Origin: Clostridiales bacterium
Lineage (GTDB): Bacteria > Bacillota > Clostridia > Oscillospirales > CAG-272
DNA: 32,284 nucleotides
Direction of reading: 5' to 3'
Assembly: GCA_016281775.1 (NCBI GenBank)
Contig: JAEEJH010000158.1
Location: 1-32,284, forward strand
Notes under the pieces: generated by a model
The model's input: the letters and a program-made list of their open reading frames with translations, nothing else
Told to the model about the DNA's origin: nothing
The model's database searches: none
Shown here: positions 1 through 6,754 of the stretch, piece by piece
Position numbering within the stretch: position 1 is the first letter of the stretch
Layout of the letters: every line of letters starts with the position of its first letter
Translations under genes and position numbers: made by a program

Positions 1-477
1 AGCGATGTCTATGGACTTGCCGTTGACGGAACCGGTCATCGGGTCAAGACGGGCTATCGTGCCGTCCCAGATAGAATCCATGGATTCCGGGAACGGTTTG
101 GAAAGATCCACGACCACGAAGTGCCATTCGCCGTCTCTGGTGAGACCGGCGCTCTGTGCGTGCGGTTCGGCTATCTTGAGATAGAAGTCTATCGTGTTGA
201 CGCCTTCATCGCCCGTTCTGTATTTGACAACAGCGTATTTCGCGTCGACGCCGGGATTCAAAGGTTCCGGGAAAGCGAAGAACGGGTCGTCGCCGGAAGC
301 GGTGAACGTTACGTAACCGTCTTTCTTTTCAGCGGTAACGGTGTTTGCGCCGGTGTTGTTCTCGAACAGCTCGTAGAGTTTGTCAGCGTCTACTCTGAGA
401 GCTGCGCTCGCAGACGCGCTTACGCAGAGAGCTACCGTTATAACGGCAACGATTGCAAGTGCTAAGAATTTTTTCAT
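1..477 (-). CDS. Secreted protein of unknown function, C-terminus cut off by window edge
   Basis: The reading frame starts at an ATG at 477 and stays open to base 1, giving 159 residues with the C-terminus missing. The first 25 or so residues form a signal peptide: MKKF, a hydrophobic run (LALAIVAVITVALCV), then small residues (ASASA) that suit signal peptidase I cleavage. No lipobox is seen. The mature part is polar, with stretches such as DGYVTFTASGDDPFF and a beta-rich look, but I do not recognise a domain. A GGAG ribosome site lies about 11 bases upstream and a SigA-type promoter further up. It is followed upstream by the glycoside hydrolase gene on the same strand, but with its own promoter. 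Function unknown; export is the only supported inference. Confidence 0.75.
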   Translation of the reverse strand, partial: MKKFLALAIVAVITVALCVSASASAALRVDADKLYELFENNTGANTVTAEKKDGYVTFTASGDDPFFAFPEPLNPGVDAKYAVVKYRTGDEGVNTIDFYLKIAEPHAQSAGLTRDGEWHFVVVDLSKPFPESMDSIWDGTIARLDPMTGSVNGKSIDIA

Positions 478-545
478 TTTGCTTTTTTCTCCTTTGTTAA
501 ATTTATGTGCGTTATATAAAACGAACATATTAATACTTTGAACAT

Positions 546-574
546 ATTTTACCATTCTTATTTTATTTTTTCAA
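546..574 (-). promoter_or_regulatory. SigA-type promoter for the secreted protein gene
   Basis: On the minus strand TTGAAA (569-574) and TAAAAT (546-551) are separated by exactly 17 bases, inside an AT-rich stretch about 70 bases before the start codon. The spacing is ideal and the boxes are close to consensus. Confidence 0.6.
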
Positions 575-644
575 GTAAAAACATATAACTTTTTCGACAT
601 TTTTTCGATTTTTTCACAATTCGGCAATATGATCACGTTTATTT

Positions 645-3209
645 TCATTTCAGCCAGACGACCGGTCCGAACAGTCCCGACCGGGGGATCGCCAGGTAAG
701 CCGAGAAGCCGTCGCGCACGGCGTTGGCGAGAGTGTTCGACACCTCGACGACAAGTTCGTTTTCGCCGGTGCGGAGCGCGTCCGAAAGATCGTAAGTATA
801 CGGCGGGCATATCCTTACTCCGCAGTCTTTGCCGTTGCAGAACAGACGCGAGGTCTGCCCGACTTCACCGAGAGCGATGCCGCGGACGCCGTCGGGGACC
901 GCGGTGCGGCAGATATATCTTATCCTGCCTGAAAAATCGGGCCTGTTTTTTATATCGGTTATATCGGGCAGCGCGCCGGACGGTACGTTTTCTTTATACG
1001 TTTCATATCCGTTCATATCGGTATACGGCGCAAGTTCGATTTTGAAATTCAAACGCGCCTCCGATACGGGCTTCATTGCCGGCTTTTCTTCGATACCGTC
1101 GAGGCCGCCGTCGGAGCGGTCGAACACGGCTATGACGGACTGATACGGCTCAAGATCGAGCGTCAGTCTGCCGTCTTCGGTCTTTTTCTTATATACGTTA
1201 TCGTTAAGCAGATCGAGGATCGCGCAGCAGTTTGCGTCTTTTACCGAATTAAGATGCAGAACGGTATGTACGGGCTGTGACGTCGATTCGTTTACGAACA
1301 TATATATATCCGATCCGCCGTCGGTATAATGCGTACAGCGAAGCAGATGATGGCCGCCTCCGACGGTTATATCTCTTACGATCACGCGATCGACTTCGGA
1401 GATCAGCTCTTCCGGTTTCGTATCGAAGCTCATGCGGATCACGCGTACGCCGCGTTTTTCCATATCGGCAAAGGCTTTTTCAAGTTTTTCGGGCAGTTTT
1501 ACGTACGCAGGCACGATCAGGCAGCCGTACGTTTCGTCTCCGACTCTGAGTCTGCCGTTCTCCGCCTCGGCTTTATAAACGCGCGAACCGGCTTCTACGA
1601 AGCAGTCGGCGGGCAGGATATCGAAATCTATGTGTTCGTCGTACAGTATTTTCGCCGGTACCTGCGAATACATCGATCCCGCTTCTCCGTTATACCACTC
1701 GGCGTCGGCGTGATAGAGTATCGCCGCGTCGGCTTTATGTACGCCGGACGAGAGCAGATGCGCGGCGCGGTTGCCGTAGTTCATCAGCTTCGTGAATCCC
1801 TCGAACTGCGGATCGAGCCGTTCCACGCCGAAATGCGGCGGGCAGTCGGGATCCGGAAACAGAGGTGAAAACGCGTGCGGCACGAAATAATTGACGCCGC
1901 GGACGAGCAGATGGTCGAGCAGCCATTTCATGAACGGAGCGCCCTCCGCCCAGCCGAACGCTCCGAAGACTTCGCACATCGCGCGGCCTTTCATCTGCGT
2001 ACCGATATGGGCAAACGACGAGGCGAGCTTTGCGAGAACGTAATCAAAGAACGCGGGGTCTGCCCTGTTGCCCGCCGTTATCGCGGTATGGATATAATCG
2101 GACATACCGGGGATTATCTGATGAAGGACTATATCGACGCCGCTCATGTGCTGACCGTCGAGGGAGCGGTAATAATGGCCCGCGCTCCAGCCGAGACGGG
2201 CGTGCGAATTCATGTCTTCTATGATATGGCCGATATATTCGACGTTATGCGCTTCGCACCAGTCGCCGAGCTGCCTCGTGAAACAGTCGCGGTAGAGCCT
2301 GGTGACGGCGTCCATATACGCGTGGCGCACCTCGCCTGTGACGGCGCCGAGATCGAACCACAGAGCCGGAAGGAGCGGCAAAGGATCCGTACCGAGCGCG
2401 TCTCTCATCATATCGACAACTCTTTCGTTATAAGGCAGACCGAGACCGGGCATACCCACGGTCCAGTTGTAGACGCGTTCCGAGGTATGCGCGCCGAACC
2501 ACGTGTTGCCGAAAGACGGCTCGTCCGAGAAAAAACCCGCTACCGTATTGCCGAAGTATTTGCCGTAATGCTCGTAATGCGTTTCGTACACTGCGTCGAC
2601 GAGCAGCTTTACCGATTCTTCGCGGAGCATATCGATATAGTCGTTTCTTCCGATACCCTGCCGCGATTTATAGAGAAAGAATATGCGGTAACAGCCTTCG
2701 GGCAGCGAAAACTGAAGAAAATGTTCAGACCGCCCGTCTCCGAGGTCGATCGGCTCGGGCAGGCATCCCTCGTCGTCGCCGGTTCTTTTATACGCGTAAA
2801 CACCGAGAAGGACGTTATCGTCGTTATCCGGTCCTGCCGTGAGCAGGGCGTCGTGAAGTGGTCCCGTCACGTCGACGTGACGCTCGGTGAAATTCCATTT
2901 GCGAAGCTCCGGATGATCTTTGACCGCTCCGTTTGCGTGGCCGGTCGGAAAGTGATCGTCGTCGAGTATCCAGACTTTCATTCCGCGTTTTTCGCATTCG
3001 GCGATGATCAGGTCCATATCCCGCCACCAGCCCGGGCCGCAGAAGTCCTTATGCGGGCGCGATTCTACGCAGAGCGCGCGGCAGCCGCTTTCGTATATCA
3101 GCTGCACCTGTTCCGGTATCTTTTCATAGTGGTCGCCGTGCTGCCAGTAAAACGGGAGCATATAGTTGTCTTCTTTGCCGTGAAGTACGTCGTACAGCCT
3201 TTTGTTCAT
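645..3209 (-). CDS. Putative glycoside hydrolase with TIM-barrel core and C-terminal galactose-binding-like domain
   Basis: An 854-residue protein without a signal peptide, so probably cytoplasmic. The N-terminal part (MLPFYWQHGDHYEKIPEQV, then CVESRPH and KVWILDDDHFPTG) matches what I know as a Clostridia family usually annotated only as glycosyl hydrolase, resembling the GH106/GH2-like clan A barrels. Acidic candidates for catalysis are Glu230 in FFSDEP and Glu413 in MCEVFGAFGW; these assignments are inference from barrel position. The last 120 residues (GQTSRLFCNGKDCGVRICPP, LRTGENELVVEVSNTL) look like the beta-sandwich sugar-binding domain that ends GH2 and GH106 enzymes. The ATG at 3209 has an AGGGG ribosome site. 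A single-gene unit with its own promoter, divergent from rplJ. Substrate cannot be told from sequence; alpha-rhamnoside cleavage is only one possibility. Confidence 0.7.
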   Translation of the reverse strand: MNKRLYDVLHGKEDNYMLPFYWQHGDHYEKIPEQVQLIYESGCRALCVESRPHKDFCGPGWWRDMDLIIAECEKRGMKVWILDDDHFPTGHANGAVKDHPELRKWNFTERHVDVTGPLHDALLTAGPDNDDNVLLGVYAYKRTGDDEGCLPEPIDLGDGRSEHFLQFSLPEGCYRIFFLYKSRQGIGRNDYIDMLREESVKLLVDAVYETHYEHYGKYFGNTVAGFFSDEPSFGNTWFGAHTSERVYNWTVGMPGLGLPYNERVVDMMRDALGTDPLPLLPALWFDLGAVTGEVRHAYMDAVTRLYRDCFTRQLGDWCEAHNVEYIGHIIEDMNSHARLGWSAGHYYRSLDGQHMSGVDIVLHQIIPGMSDYIHTAITAGNRADPAFFDYVLAKLASSFAHIGTQMKGRAMCEVFGAFGWAEGAPFMKWLLDHLLVRGVNYFVPHAFSPLFPDPDCPPHFGVERLDPQFEGFTKLMNYGNRAAHLLSSGVHKADAAILYHADAEWYNGEAGSMYSQVPAKILYDEHIDFDILPADCFVEAGSRVYKAEAENGRLRVGDETYGCLIVPAYVKLPEKLEKAFADMEKRGVRVIRMSFDTKPEELISEVDRVIVRDITVGGGHHLLRCTHYTDGGSDIYMFVNESTSQPVHTVLHLNSVKDANCCAILDLLNDNVYKKKTEDGRLTLDLEPYQSVIAVFDRSDGGLDGIEEKPAMKPVSEARLNFKIELAPYTDMNGYETYKENVPSGALPDITDIKNRPDFSGRIRYICRTAVPDGVRGIALGEVGQTSRLFCNGKDCGVRICPPYTYDLSDALRTGENELVVEVSNTLANAVRDGFSAYLAIPRSGLFGPVVWLK

Positions 3210-3241
3210 GATCGGTCCCCTTTATGATTATTCTTGATTCC

Positions 3242-3269
3242 ATTATAGCTTACCGCGCGGTTTTGTCAA
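3242..3269 (-). promoter_or_regulatory. SigA-type promoter for the glycoside hydrolase gene
   Basis: Minus-strand TTGACA (3264-3269) and TATAAT (3242-3247), both perfect consensus, with a 16-base spacer, about 33 bases before the start codon. The region between this and the rplJ promoter is AT-rich and divergent. Confidence 0.75.
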
Positions 3270-3339
3270 TCGTATTCCGAAAATTCGAAAAAACAATTTG
3301 ATTTCGTGTAAAATAAGGTGATTTTTTTACAAAAAGGTA

Positions 3340-3368
3340 TTGACAAAAGCGTTTTATTGTGATATAAT
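3340..3368 (+). promoter_or_regulatory. Consensus SigA promoter of rplJ-rplL
   Basis: TTGACA (3340-3345) and TATAAT (3363-3368) are exact consensus boxes with a 17-base spacer. The expected transcription start is near 3375, which gives a leader of about 150 bases before rplJ, matching the length of an L10 leader. Confidence 0.9.
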
Positions 3369-3374
3369 TCGCGT

Positions 3375-3485
3375 GTTATCCAAAGACAGCAGGTTACGGT
3401 AAAAGCTCTACGCTTTCCTGCCGAGGAGAAAATGCAATGATTTTTTATCGGCTTTCCTTCTCTTTTGGGACGGAAAGCTTTTTTT
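3375..3485 (+). promoter_or_regulatory. Ribosomal protein L10 leader with attenuator terminator
   Basis: The leader holds the L10-binding fold known from Firmicutes: CCAAAGACAGCAGG on the 5' side, a GCAGG (3389-3393)/CCTGC (3417-3421) stem, and an inner AAAGC (3402-3406)/GCTTT (3412-3416) hairpin, then CCGAGGAG. It is followed by a rho-independent hairpin, GCTTTCC (3451-3457) with GGAAAGC (3472-3478), and a run of seven T. In the known mechanism the L10(L12)4 complex binds the upstream fold and favours termination when ribosomal protein is in excess. The terminator before the first gene fits attenuation. Confidence 0.85.
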
Positions 3486-3524
3486 CTCCCTCCTGTCACG
3501 GAAATTCATACGGAGGTAAAACAA

Positions 3525-4079
3525 ATGGCAAAAGAGAAAACAATCGCCGCGAAAGCGAAGATCGTCGAAGAACTTGCGGAAAAGGTAAAAGCGGCAAGCT
3601 CGGCAGTTATCGTCAACTACGCCGGTATCACCGTCGAAGACGACACGAAACTGCGTAAAGCTCTGCGCGAAGCCGGCGTTGATTACTCGGTAATCAAGAA
3701 TACGATGACTCTGCGCGCGCTGCAGTCTCTCGGCTACACCGAATTCGGCGATGTTCTCACAGGTATGACCGCTGTTGCGCTCGGCAGCGACGAAGTGTCT
3801 GCCGCCAAGATACTCAAAGAGTACGATACGAAAGTACAGACGTTTGAGATCAAGGCCGGTATATGCGACGGCAAAATGCTCGACCGTGACGGAGTTCTCG
3901 CTCTCGCCGATATCCCGTCTAAAGAGGTCCTTATCTCTAAGATGCTCGGCAGCTTGAACGGTCCGCTCTACAAACTGGCAATCGCTCTTCAGGCGGTCGT
4001 CGACAAGAATTCCGCTCCCGCAGAAGCTGCGGAAGCACCCGCCGAAGCTCCCGCTTCGGACACACCCGCCGCGGAATGA
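3525..4079 (+). CDS. rplJ: 50S ribosomal protein uL10
   Basis: 184 residues beginning MAKEKTIAAKAKIVEEL. It forms the base of the ribosomal stalk, binding 23S rRNA and the L7/L12 dimers. The N-terminal two-thirds contain the familiar SSAVIVNYAGITV and LRKALREAGVDYSVIKNTM segments, and the helix that binds L12 lies in the C-terminal third (LNGPLYKLAIALQAV). The last 20 or so residues form an Ala/Pro/Glu tail ([13 protein letters not shown]), longer than in most relatives and similar in style to the tail of the bS18 in this window. I chose the ATG at 3525 because GGAGG (3512-3516) sits 8 bases ahead; an in-frame upstream ATG at 3465 lies inside the attenuator hairpin and has no ribosome site. 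First gene of a two-gene operon; rplL follows 39 bases later. Confidence 0.96.
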   Translation: MAKEKTIAAKAKIVEELAEKVKAASSAVIVNYAGITVEDDTKLRKALREAGVDYSVIKNTMTLRALQSLGYTEFGDVLTGMTAVALGSDEVSAAKILKEYDTKVQTFEIKAGICDGKMLDRDGVLALADIPSKEVLISKMLGSLNGPLYKLAIALQAVVDKNSAPAEAAEAPAEAPASDTPAAE

Positions 4080-4118
4080 TCCGCAAACAAACAATAATTT
4101 AAATGGAGGAAAATCAAA

Positions 4119-4499
4119 ATGGCATCCGAAAAAACCACTGCTATACTTGACGCAATCAAAGAACTTACGATACTCGAACTCGCTGACCTCGTAAAAGAGA
4201 TCGAAGCCGAATTCGGCGTTTCCGCCGCTGTTTCGGTAAGCGCAGGCCCCGCCGCCGCTGAAGCTGCTCCCGCAGTCGAAGAAAAGACCGAATTCACCGT
4301 TATCCTTAAGGGATACGCCGACGACAAGAAAATGGGCATCATCAAGCTCGTTAAAGAAGTCACCGGTCTCGGCCTCAAAGACGCGAAAGACCTCGTCACC
4401 GAAGCTCCGAAGCCCATCAAAGAGGGCGTCGATAAAGCGACGGCTGAAGACCTCGAAAAACAGTTCACCGCTATCGGCGCTGAGATCGAGATCAAATAA
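4119..4499 (+). CDS. rplL: 50S ribosomal protein bL12 (L7/L12)
   Basis: 126 residues, normal length. The N-terminal dimerisation helices ([21 protein letters not shown]) are followed by an Ala-rich hinge ([14 protein letters not shown]) and the globular C-terminal domain that recruits translation GTPases ([20 protein letters not shown], then [10 protein letters not shown]). Preceded by a TGGAGG ribosome site. Second and last gene of the operon: a strong terminator follows 20 bases after the stop codon, and rpoB, the usual neighbour, is absent here. Confidence 0.97.
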   Translation: MASEKTTAILDAIKELTILELADLVKEIEAEFGVSAAVSVSAGPAAAEAAPAVEEKTEFTVILKGYADDKKMGIIKLVKEVTGLGLKDAKDLVTEAPKPIKEGVDKATAEDLEKQFTAIGAEIEIK

Positions 4500-4518
4500 T
4501 TATCTCCGTAACAAAAAG

Positions 4519-4547
4519 CAAGACGCCGCAAGACGTCTTGTTTTTTT
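4519..4547 (+). terminator. Rho-independent terminator of rplJ-rplL
   Basis: CAAGACG (4519-4525) pairs with CGTCTTG (4534-4540), followed directly by seven T. Confidence 0.9.
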
Positions 4548-4569
4548 GCCGTAATGTATCTACACACCT

Positions 4570-4826
4570 CCCCGTATTACTCATACGGGGGATCGCCGGA
4601 ATAGAACGGCTTACACTTTGCGCGAAGCGCACGCGGCGGGCGTCCCCCCACCGCCCCGCCGCGCGATTATATTTGTGCGGAACCGGTAACCTTATTCACT
4701 ATTCACTTTTACCTCTTACTTCACGCTGGCATCGCGCCCCAAAGGAAGTGAAACGACTTTGGGAGGGGTTAAGGGGGTTTGGGGGTTGTAGGGGTGGGCA
4801 CCCCCAAGGGGGACGCGGTACGCGTC
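4570..4826. repeat. Composite G-rich palindromic element, copy A
   Basis: A gene-free block made of ordered modules: a CCCCGTAT/ATACGGGG hairpin (4570-4590); GCGC-GAA-GCGC near 4620; a 9-bp stem CGCGGCGGG (4632-4640)/CCCGCCGCG (4655-4663); a 7-bp microrepeat ATTCACT in two copies (4694-4707); CCCAAAG (4738-4744)/CTTTGGG (4757-4763); then a G-run tract (4761-4799) and GACGCG-GTA-CGCGTC (4812-4826). From about 4617 the same modules recur in the same order with high identity at about 19165-19360. No protein-coding signal: reading frames across it are interrupted and differ between copies. A mobile or amplified non-coding element is the simplest inference; no transposase is present. Confidence 0.8.
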
Positions 4827-4949
4827 ACACGGACCGTCGGCTTTGCCGACACCTTAACCCGGCGTAAGCCGGATTTCATCGCGGAGCGATTTCACCCGAC
4901 AATGTCGGATTTCACACGGCGAAGCCGTATTTCACTGCGACCCCGTCGC
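4812..4949. repeat. Tandem array of short variable-stem hairpins with ATTTCAC linkers
   Basis: Seven perfect hairpins occur in about 140 bases: 4812-4826 (6-bp stem, GTA loop), 4836-4850 (GTCGGC, TTT), 4859-4872 (CCGGC, GTAA), 4878-4890 (ATCGC, GGA), 4896-4908 (CCGAC, AAT), 4916-4928 (ACGGC, GAA), 4937-4949 (GCGAC, CCC). The last five start 18-21 bases apart and most are joined by ATTTCAC or a close variant. Stem sequences differ between units, but both arms change together so pairing is kept. Function unknown. Confidence 0.85.
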
Positions 4950-5000
4950 CTGCGGGGACTCCGCGCGCGAGATCACGGAAAGGAAGCGGATTGAACCCTC

Positions 5001-5145
5001 GCGCCCCAAAGTTAGTAAAACGACTTTGGGAGGGGTTAAGGGGGCTTGGGGGCTGCGAACGAAGTGAGCAAGGGGTGGGAACGGGGTTCCCCGAAAATGA
5101 GCTCGCCGAGTTTTCGGGGGTTCACGGTGGGTAACCCCCAAGAGC
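5001..5145. repeat. Partial copy of the G-rich element plus a GGGGTTCCCC hairpin unit
   Basis: The CCCCAAAG...CTTTGGGAGGGG module recurs at 5001-5034, followed by a G-run tract. Then a long hairpin, CCCCGAAAA (5089-5097) with TTTTCGGGG (5111-5119), is preceded by GGGGTT and followed by GGTTCACGG. This is the same unit type as at 19501, 19567 and 19657-19832. The rest of the gap to the rpsR terminator holds nothing recognisable. Confidence 0.75.
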
Positions 5146-5193
5146 GGTGAAACAGAAAAAAGCGTCCGCTTCGACGAAGCTTTAATTATCAAA

Positions 5194-5218
5194 TAAAAAA
5201 ATCCGTCTTCCGACGGAT
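5194..5218 (-). terminator. Rho-independent terminator of rpsF-ssb-rpsR
   Basis: Minus-strand ATCCGTC/GACGGAT stem (5212-5218 and 5201-5207, 4-base loop) followed by a T run complementary to A5195-A5201. The plus strand also has a CTTTTT after the hairpin, so it may work in both directions. Confidence 0.9.
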
Positions 5219-5230
5219 CTTTTTACCTTA

Positions 5231-5704
5231 TTATTCGGCGTCTTCGGGTTTTTCTTCCGCGGGAGCTTCGGCAGCTTCTTCGACGGGAGCTTCGATAGTT
5301 TCTTCAACGGGAGCTTCGACAGCCGCTTCAACAGCTTCTTCAACGGGAGCTTCAACGACCTCTTCGACGGTCTCAACGACTTCTTCAGCTTCGAGTTCGG
5401 GTCTTTCGACCTTTTCGGGTTTAGCCGGCGCGAAGTGTTTTGCCTTCTGGAGTCTGGTGACCTCCGCGTCGTACGGCAGAAGCGCTACCTGACGCGCTCT
5501 CTTGATAGCCGTGGTGAGCTCGCGCTGATGTCTCGCGCAGGTGCCCATGACTCTTCTCGGAAGGATCTTGCCTCTCTCGGAAACGAATCTTTTGAGTTTA
5601 TCAACGTTTTTGAAATCTATTGATTCGCATTTTTCGGCGCAGAACGCACAGACTTTCTTTCTTCTGCGGACGTTGTTGCGGATCGGTTTCTGTTCTCTGT
5701 CCAT
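5231..5704 (-). CDS. rpsR: 30S ribosomal protein bS18 with long acidic repeat tail
   Basis: 157 residues. Residues 1-81 are a normal bS18 ([14 protein letters not shown], then [18 protein letters not shown] and [18 protein letters not shown]) with Cys19, 22, 26 and 56, consistent with the zinc-binding form. bS18 normally ends near residue 75-90; here about 70 more residues follow, rich in Glu, Ala, Val and Pro with repeated EAPVEE-type units, strongly acidic. The tail is in frame and encoded by an imperfect DNA repeat (about 5235-5400), so it may be expanding by slippage. I chose the ATG at 5704: the ATG at 5713 almost touches the AGGAG site, while 5704 has about 10 bases of spacing. Last gene of the rpsF-ssb-rpsR operon. 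Confidence 0.93.
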   Translation of the reverse strand: MDREQKPIRNNVRRRKKVCAFCAEKCESIDFKNVDKLKRFVSERGKILPRRVMGTCARHQRELTTAIKRARQVALLPYDAEVTRLQKAKHFAPAKPEKVERPELEAEEVVETVEEVVEAPVEEAVEAAVEAPVEETIEAPVEEAAEAPAEEKPEDAE

Positions 5705-5737
5705 AAAAATCATTCTCCTTTATAAATTTTAGTCCGC

Positions 5738-6190
5738 TCAGAACGGGAGATCGTCGTCATCGACTTCTTCAAACTTTGTTTCTCCCGCGTCAAGCGTTGA
5801 GTACGCCGGCGTCTGAGGCGCGGCGTCGGTCGGGAATTCGCGCGAAGAGCCGTCGCCCTTTGAGTCAACGAACTGTATCTCGTCAACTATGACTTCGGTG
5901 GCATATCTCTTTGCGCCCTGATTGTCAGTCCACGAACGGGTCTGGATGCTGCCGACGACGCAGACCGAAGAGCCTTTTCTGAAATACTTTGCAAGAAGCT
6001 CCGCCTGCTGACGCCATGCGACGCAGTTGATGAAATCAGCCTGGGGCTGTTCGCCTGCGCGCGAAAATCTTCTGTTCACCGCGACGGTGAACGAGCAGAC
6101 GGAAATATCGCCGTTCTGCGTTTTCTTGAGTTCCGGGTCGGCGGTAAGTCTGCCGCCGAGGATCACTTTGTTGAAATTGAAGTTTGCCAT
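5738..6190 (-). CDS. ssb: Single-stranded DNA-binding protein
   Basis: 150 residues beginning MANFNFNKVILGGRLTADPE. An N-terminal OB fold (ISVCSFTVAVNRRF, FINCVAWRQQAELLAKYFRKG, VVGSIQTRSW) is followed by a flexible linker and the acidic tip DDDLPF that docks replication and repair partners. It coats single-stranded DNA as a tetramer. The ATG at 6190 has GAGGTG just upstream; a longer frame starting at 6211 overlaps rpsF and lacks such a site. It lies between rpsF (10-base gap) and rpsR (33-base gap), the classic S6-SSB-S18 order. Confidence 0.96.
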   Translation of the reverse strand: MANFNFNKVILGGRLTADPELKKTQNGDISVCSFTVAVNRRFSRAGEQPQADFINCVAWRQQAELLAKYFRKGSSVCVVGSIQTRSWTDNQGAKRYATEVIVDEIQFVDSKGDGSSREFPTDAAPQTPAYSTLDAGETKFEEVDDDDLPF

Positions 6191-6200
6191 GTTACACCTC

Positions 6201-6497
6201 TTACTTGTCAAGTCTTACGACTATCGAACGCATGATGCCGTCGGTGATATTGAATATACGCTCGAGTTCGGGAGTGAAATCCGGTTCGCTCTCGAAGTTG
6301 ATGAGTACGTAGTAACCGTCAGCTTTTTTGTCAATGGCGTAAGCGAGTTGGCGTATGCCCCATCTGTCGACCTTTTCGACCGTGCCGTTTGCCGCGATGA
6401 GATCGCTGAATTTATTAACGACGGCGTCGATGCCCGCTTCGTCAAGCGAGGGGTCCACGATGAACAGGGTCTCGTATTTTCCTTGTACCTTTTCCAT
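6201..6497 (-). CDS. rpsF: 30S ribosomal protein bS6
   Basis: 98 residues: MEKVQGKYETLFIVDPSLDE, then VEKVDRWGIRQLAYAIDKKADGYY and FNITDGIMRSIVVRLDK, which are the standard bS6 blocks. bS6 pairs with bS18 on the 30S platform. The start at 6497 is set by AAGGAGG about 10 bases upstream. First gene of the operon, behind a consensus promoter and a structured leader that may be bound by the S6:S18 complex. Confidence 0.96.
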   Translation of the reverse strand: MEKVQGKYETLFIVDPSLDEAGIDAVVNKFSDLIAANGTVEKVDRWGIRQLAYAIDKKADGYYVLINFESEPDFTPELERIFNITDGIMRSIVVRLDK

Positions 6498-6499
6498 TT

Positions 6500-6565
6500 T
6501 TATTAACCTCCTTCTGGACATAAGTCCGCACGTAAATGCGGCAAGGAGAAAGCCTTAAAGGCTTC
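6500..6565 (-). promoter_or_regulatory. Structured rpsF leader that can hide its ribosome binding site (S6:S18-type)
   Basis: On the minus strand CTCCTT (6543-6548) can pair perfectly with AAGGAG (6508-6513), which is the Shine-Dalgarno of rpsF. Enclosed between them is a CCGCA (6537-6541)/TGCGG (6526-6530) hairpin with a 6-base loop. A CCG-containing leader bound by the S6:S18 complex is known upstream of rpsF in many bacteria. The pairing is seen; the identity of the ligand is inference. Confidence 0.6.
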
Positions 6566-6575
6566 CTGAAGAGCG

Positions 6576-6604
6576 ATTATATCATATTATTTCGGATTTG
6601 TCAA
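6576..6604 (-). promoter_or_regulatory. Consensus SigA promoter of rpsF-ssb-rpsR
   Basis: Minus-strand TTGACA (6599-6604) and TATAAT (6576-6581), both exact, with a 17-base spacer, about 80 bases before rpsF. Confidence 0.9.
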
Positions 6605-6695
6605 TATATAATATAAATAAATTTCGTTGAATTTGAGATTTTTTAATAGAAAAAAGAGATTTGATAAATTTGCCCCTTAAATATCAAAAAAACTC

Positions 6696-6724
6696 TTGAC
6701 TGTATATTCTTTTTGGTGTATAAT
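6696..6724 (+). promoter_or_regulatory. SigA-type promoter of the solute-binding lipoprotein gene
   Basis: TTGACT (6696-6701) and TATAAT (6719-6724) with a 17-base spacer, about 30 bases before the start codon. Confidence 0.85.
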
Positions 6725-6754
6725 AAACAAAAAACCGAATGAAAGGATAAAATA

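Noticed and set aside
1875..3227. A 450-codon open frame on the plus strand opposite the glycoside hydrolase
   Set aside because: It lies fully on the opposite strand of a well-supported gene, is rich in Arg/His/Val without domain features, and ignores the minus-strand promoter and ribosome site. It is a compositional shadow of GC-rich coding sequence.
4548..5193. Insertion sequence in repeat island A
   Set aside because: There is no transposase frame or terminal inverted repeat pair bounding a coding segment; only modular palindromes are seen.
5182..5376. A Lys/Leu/Pro repeat peptide in another frame of the rpsR tail
   Set aside because: It is an out-of-frame reading of the repetitive DNA encoding the acidic bS18 tail and extends into the terminator.
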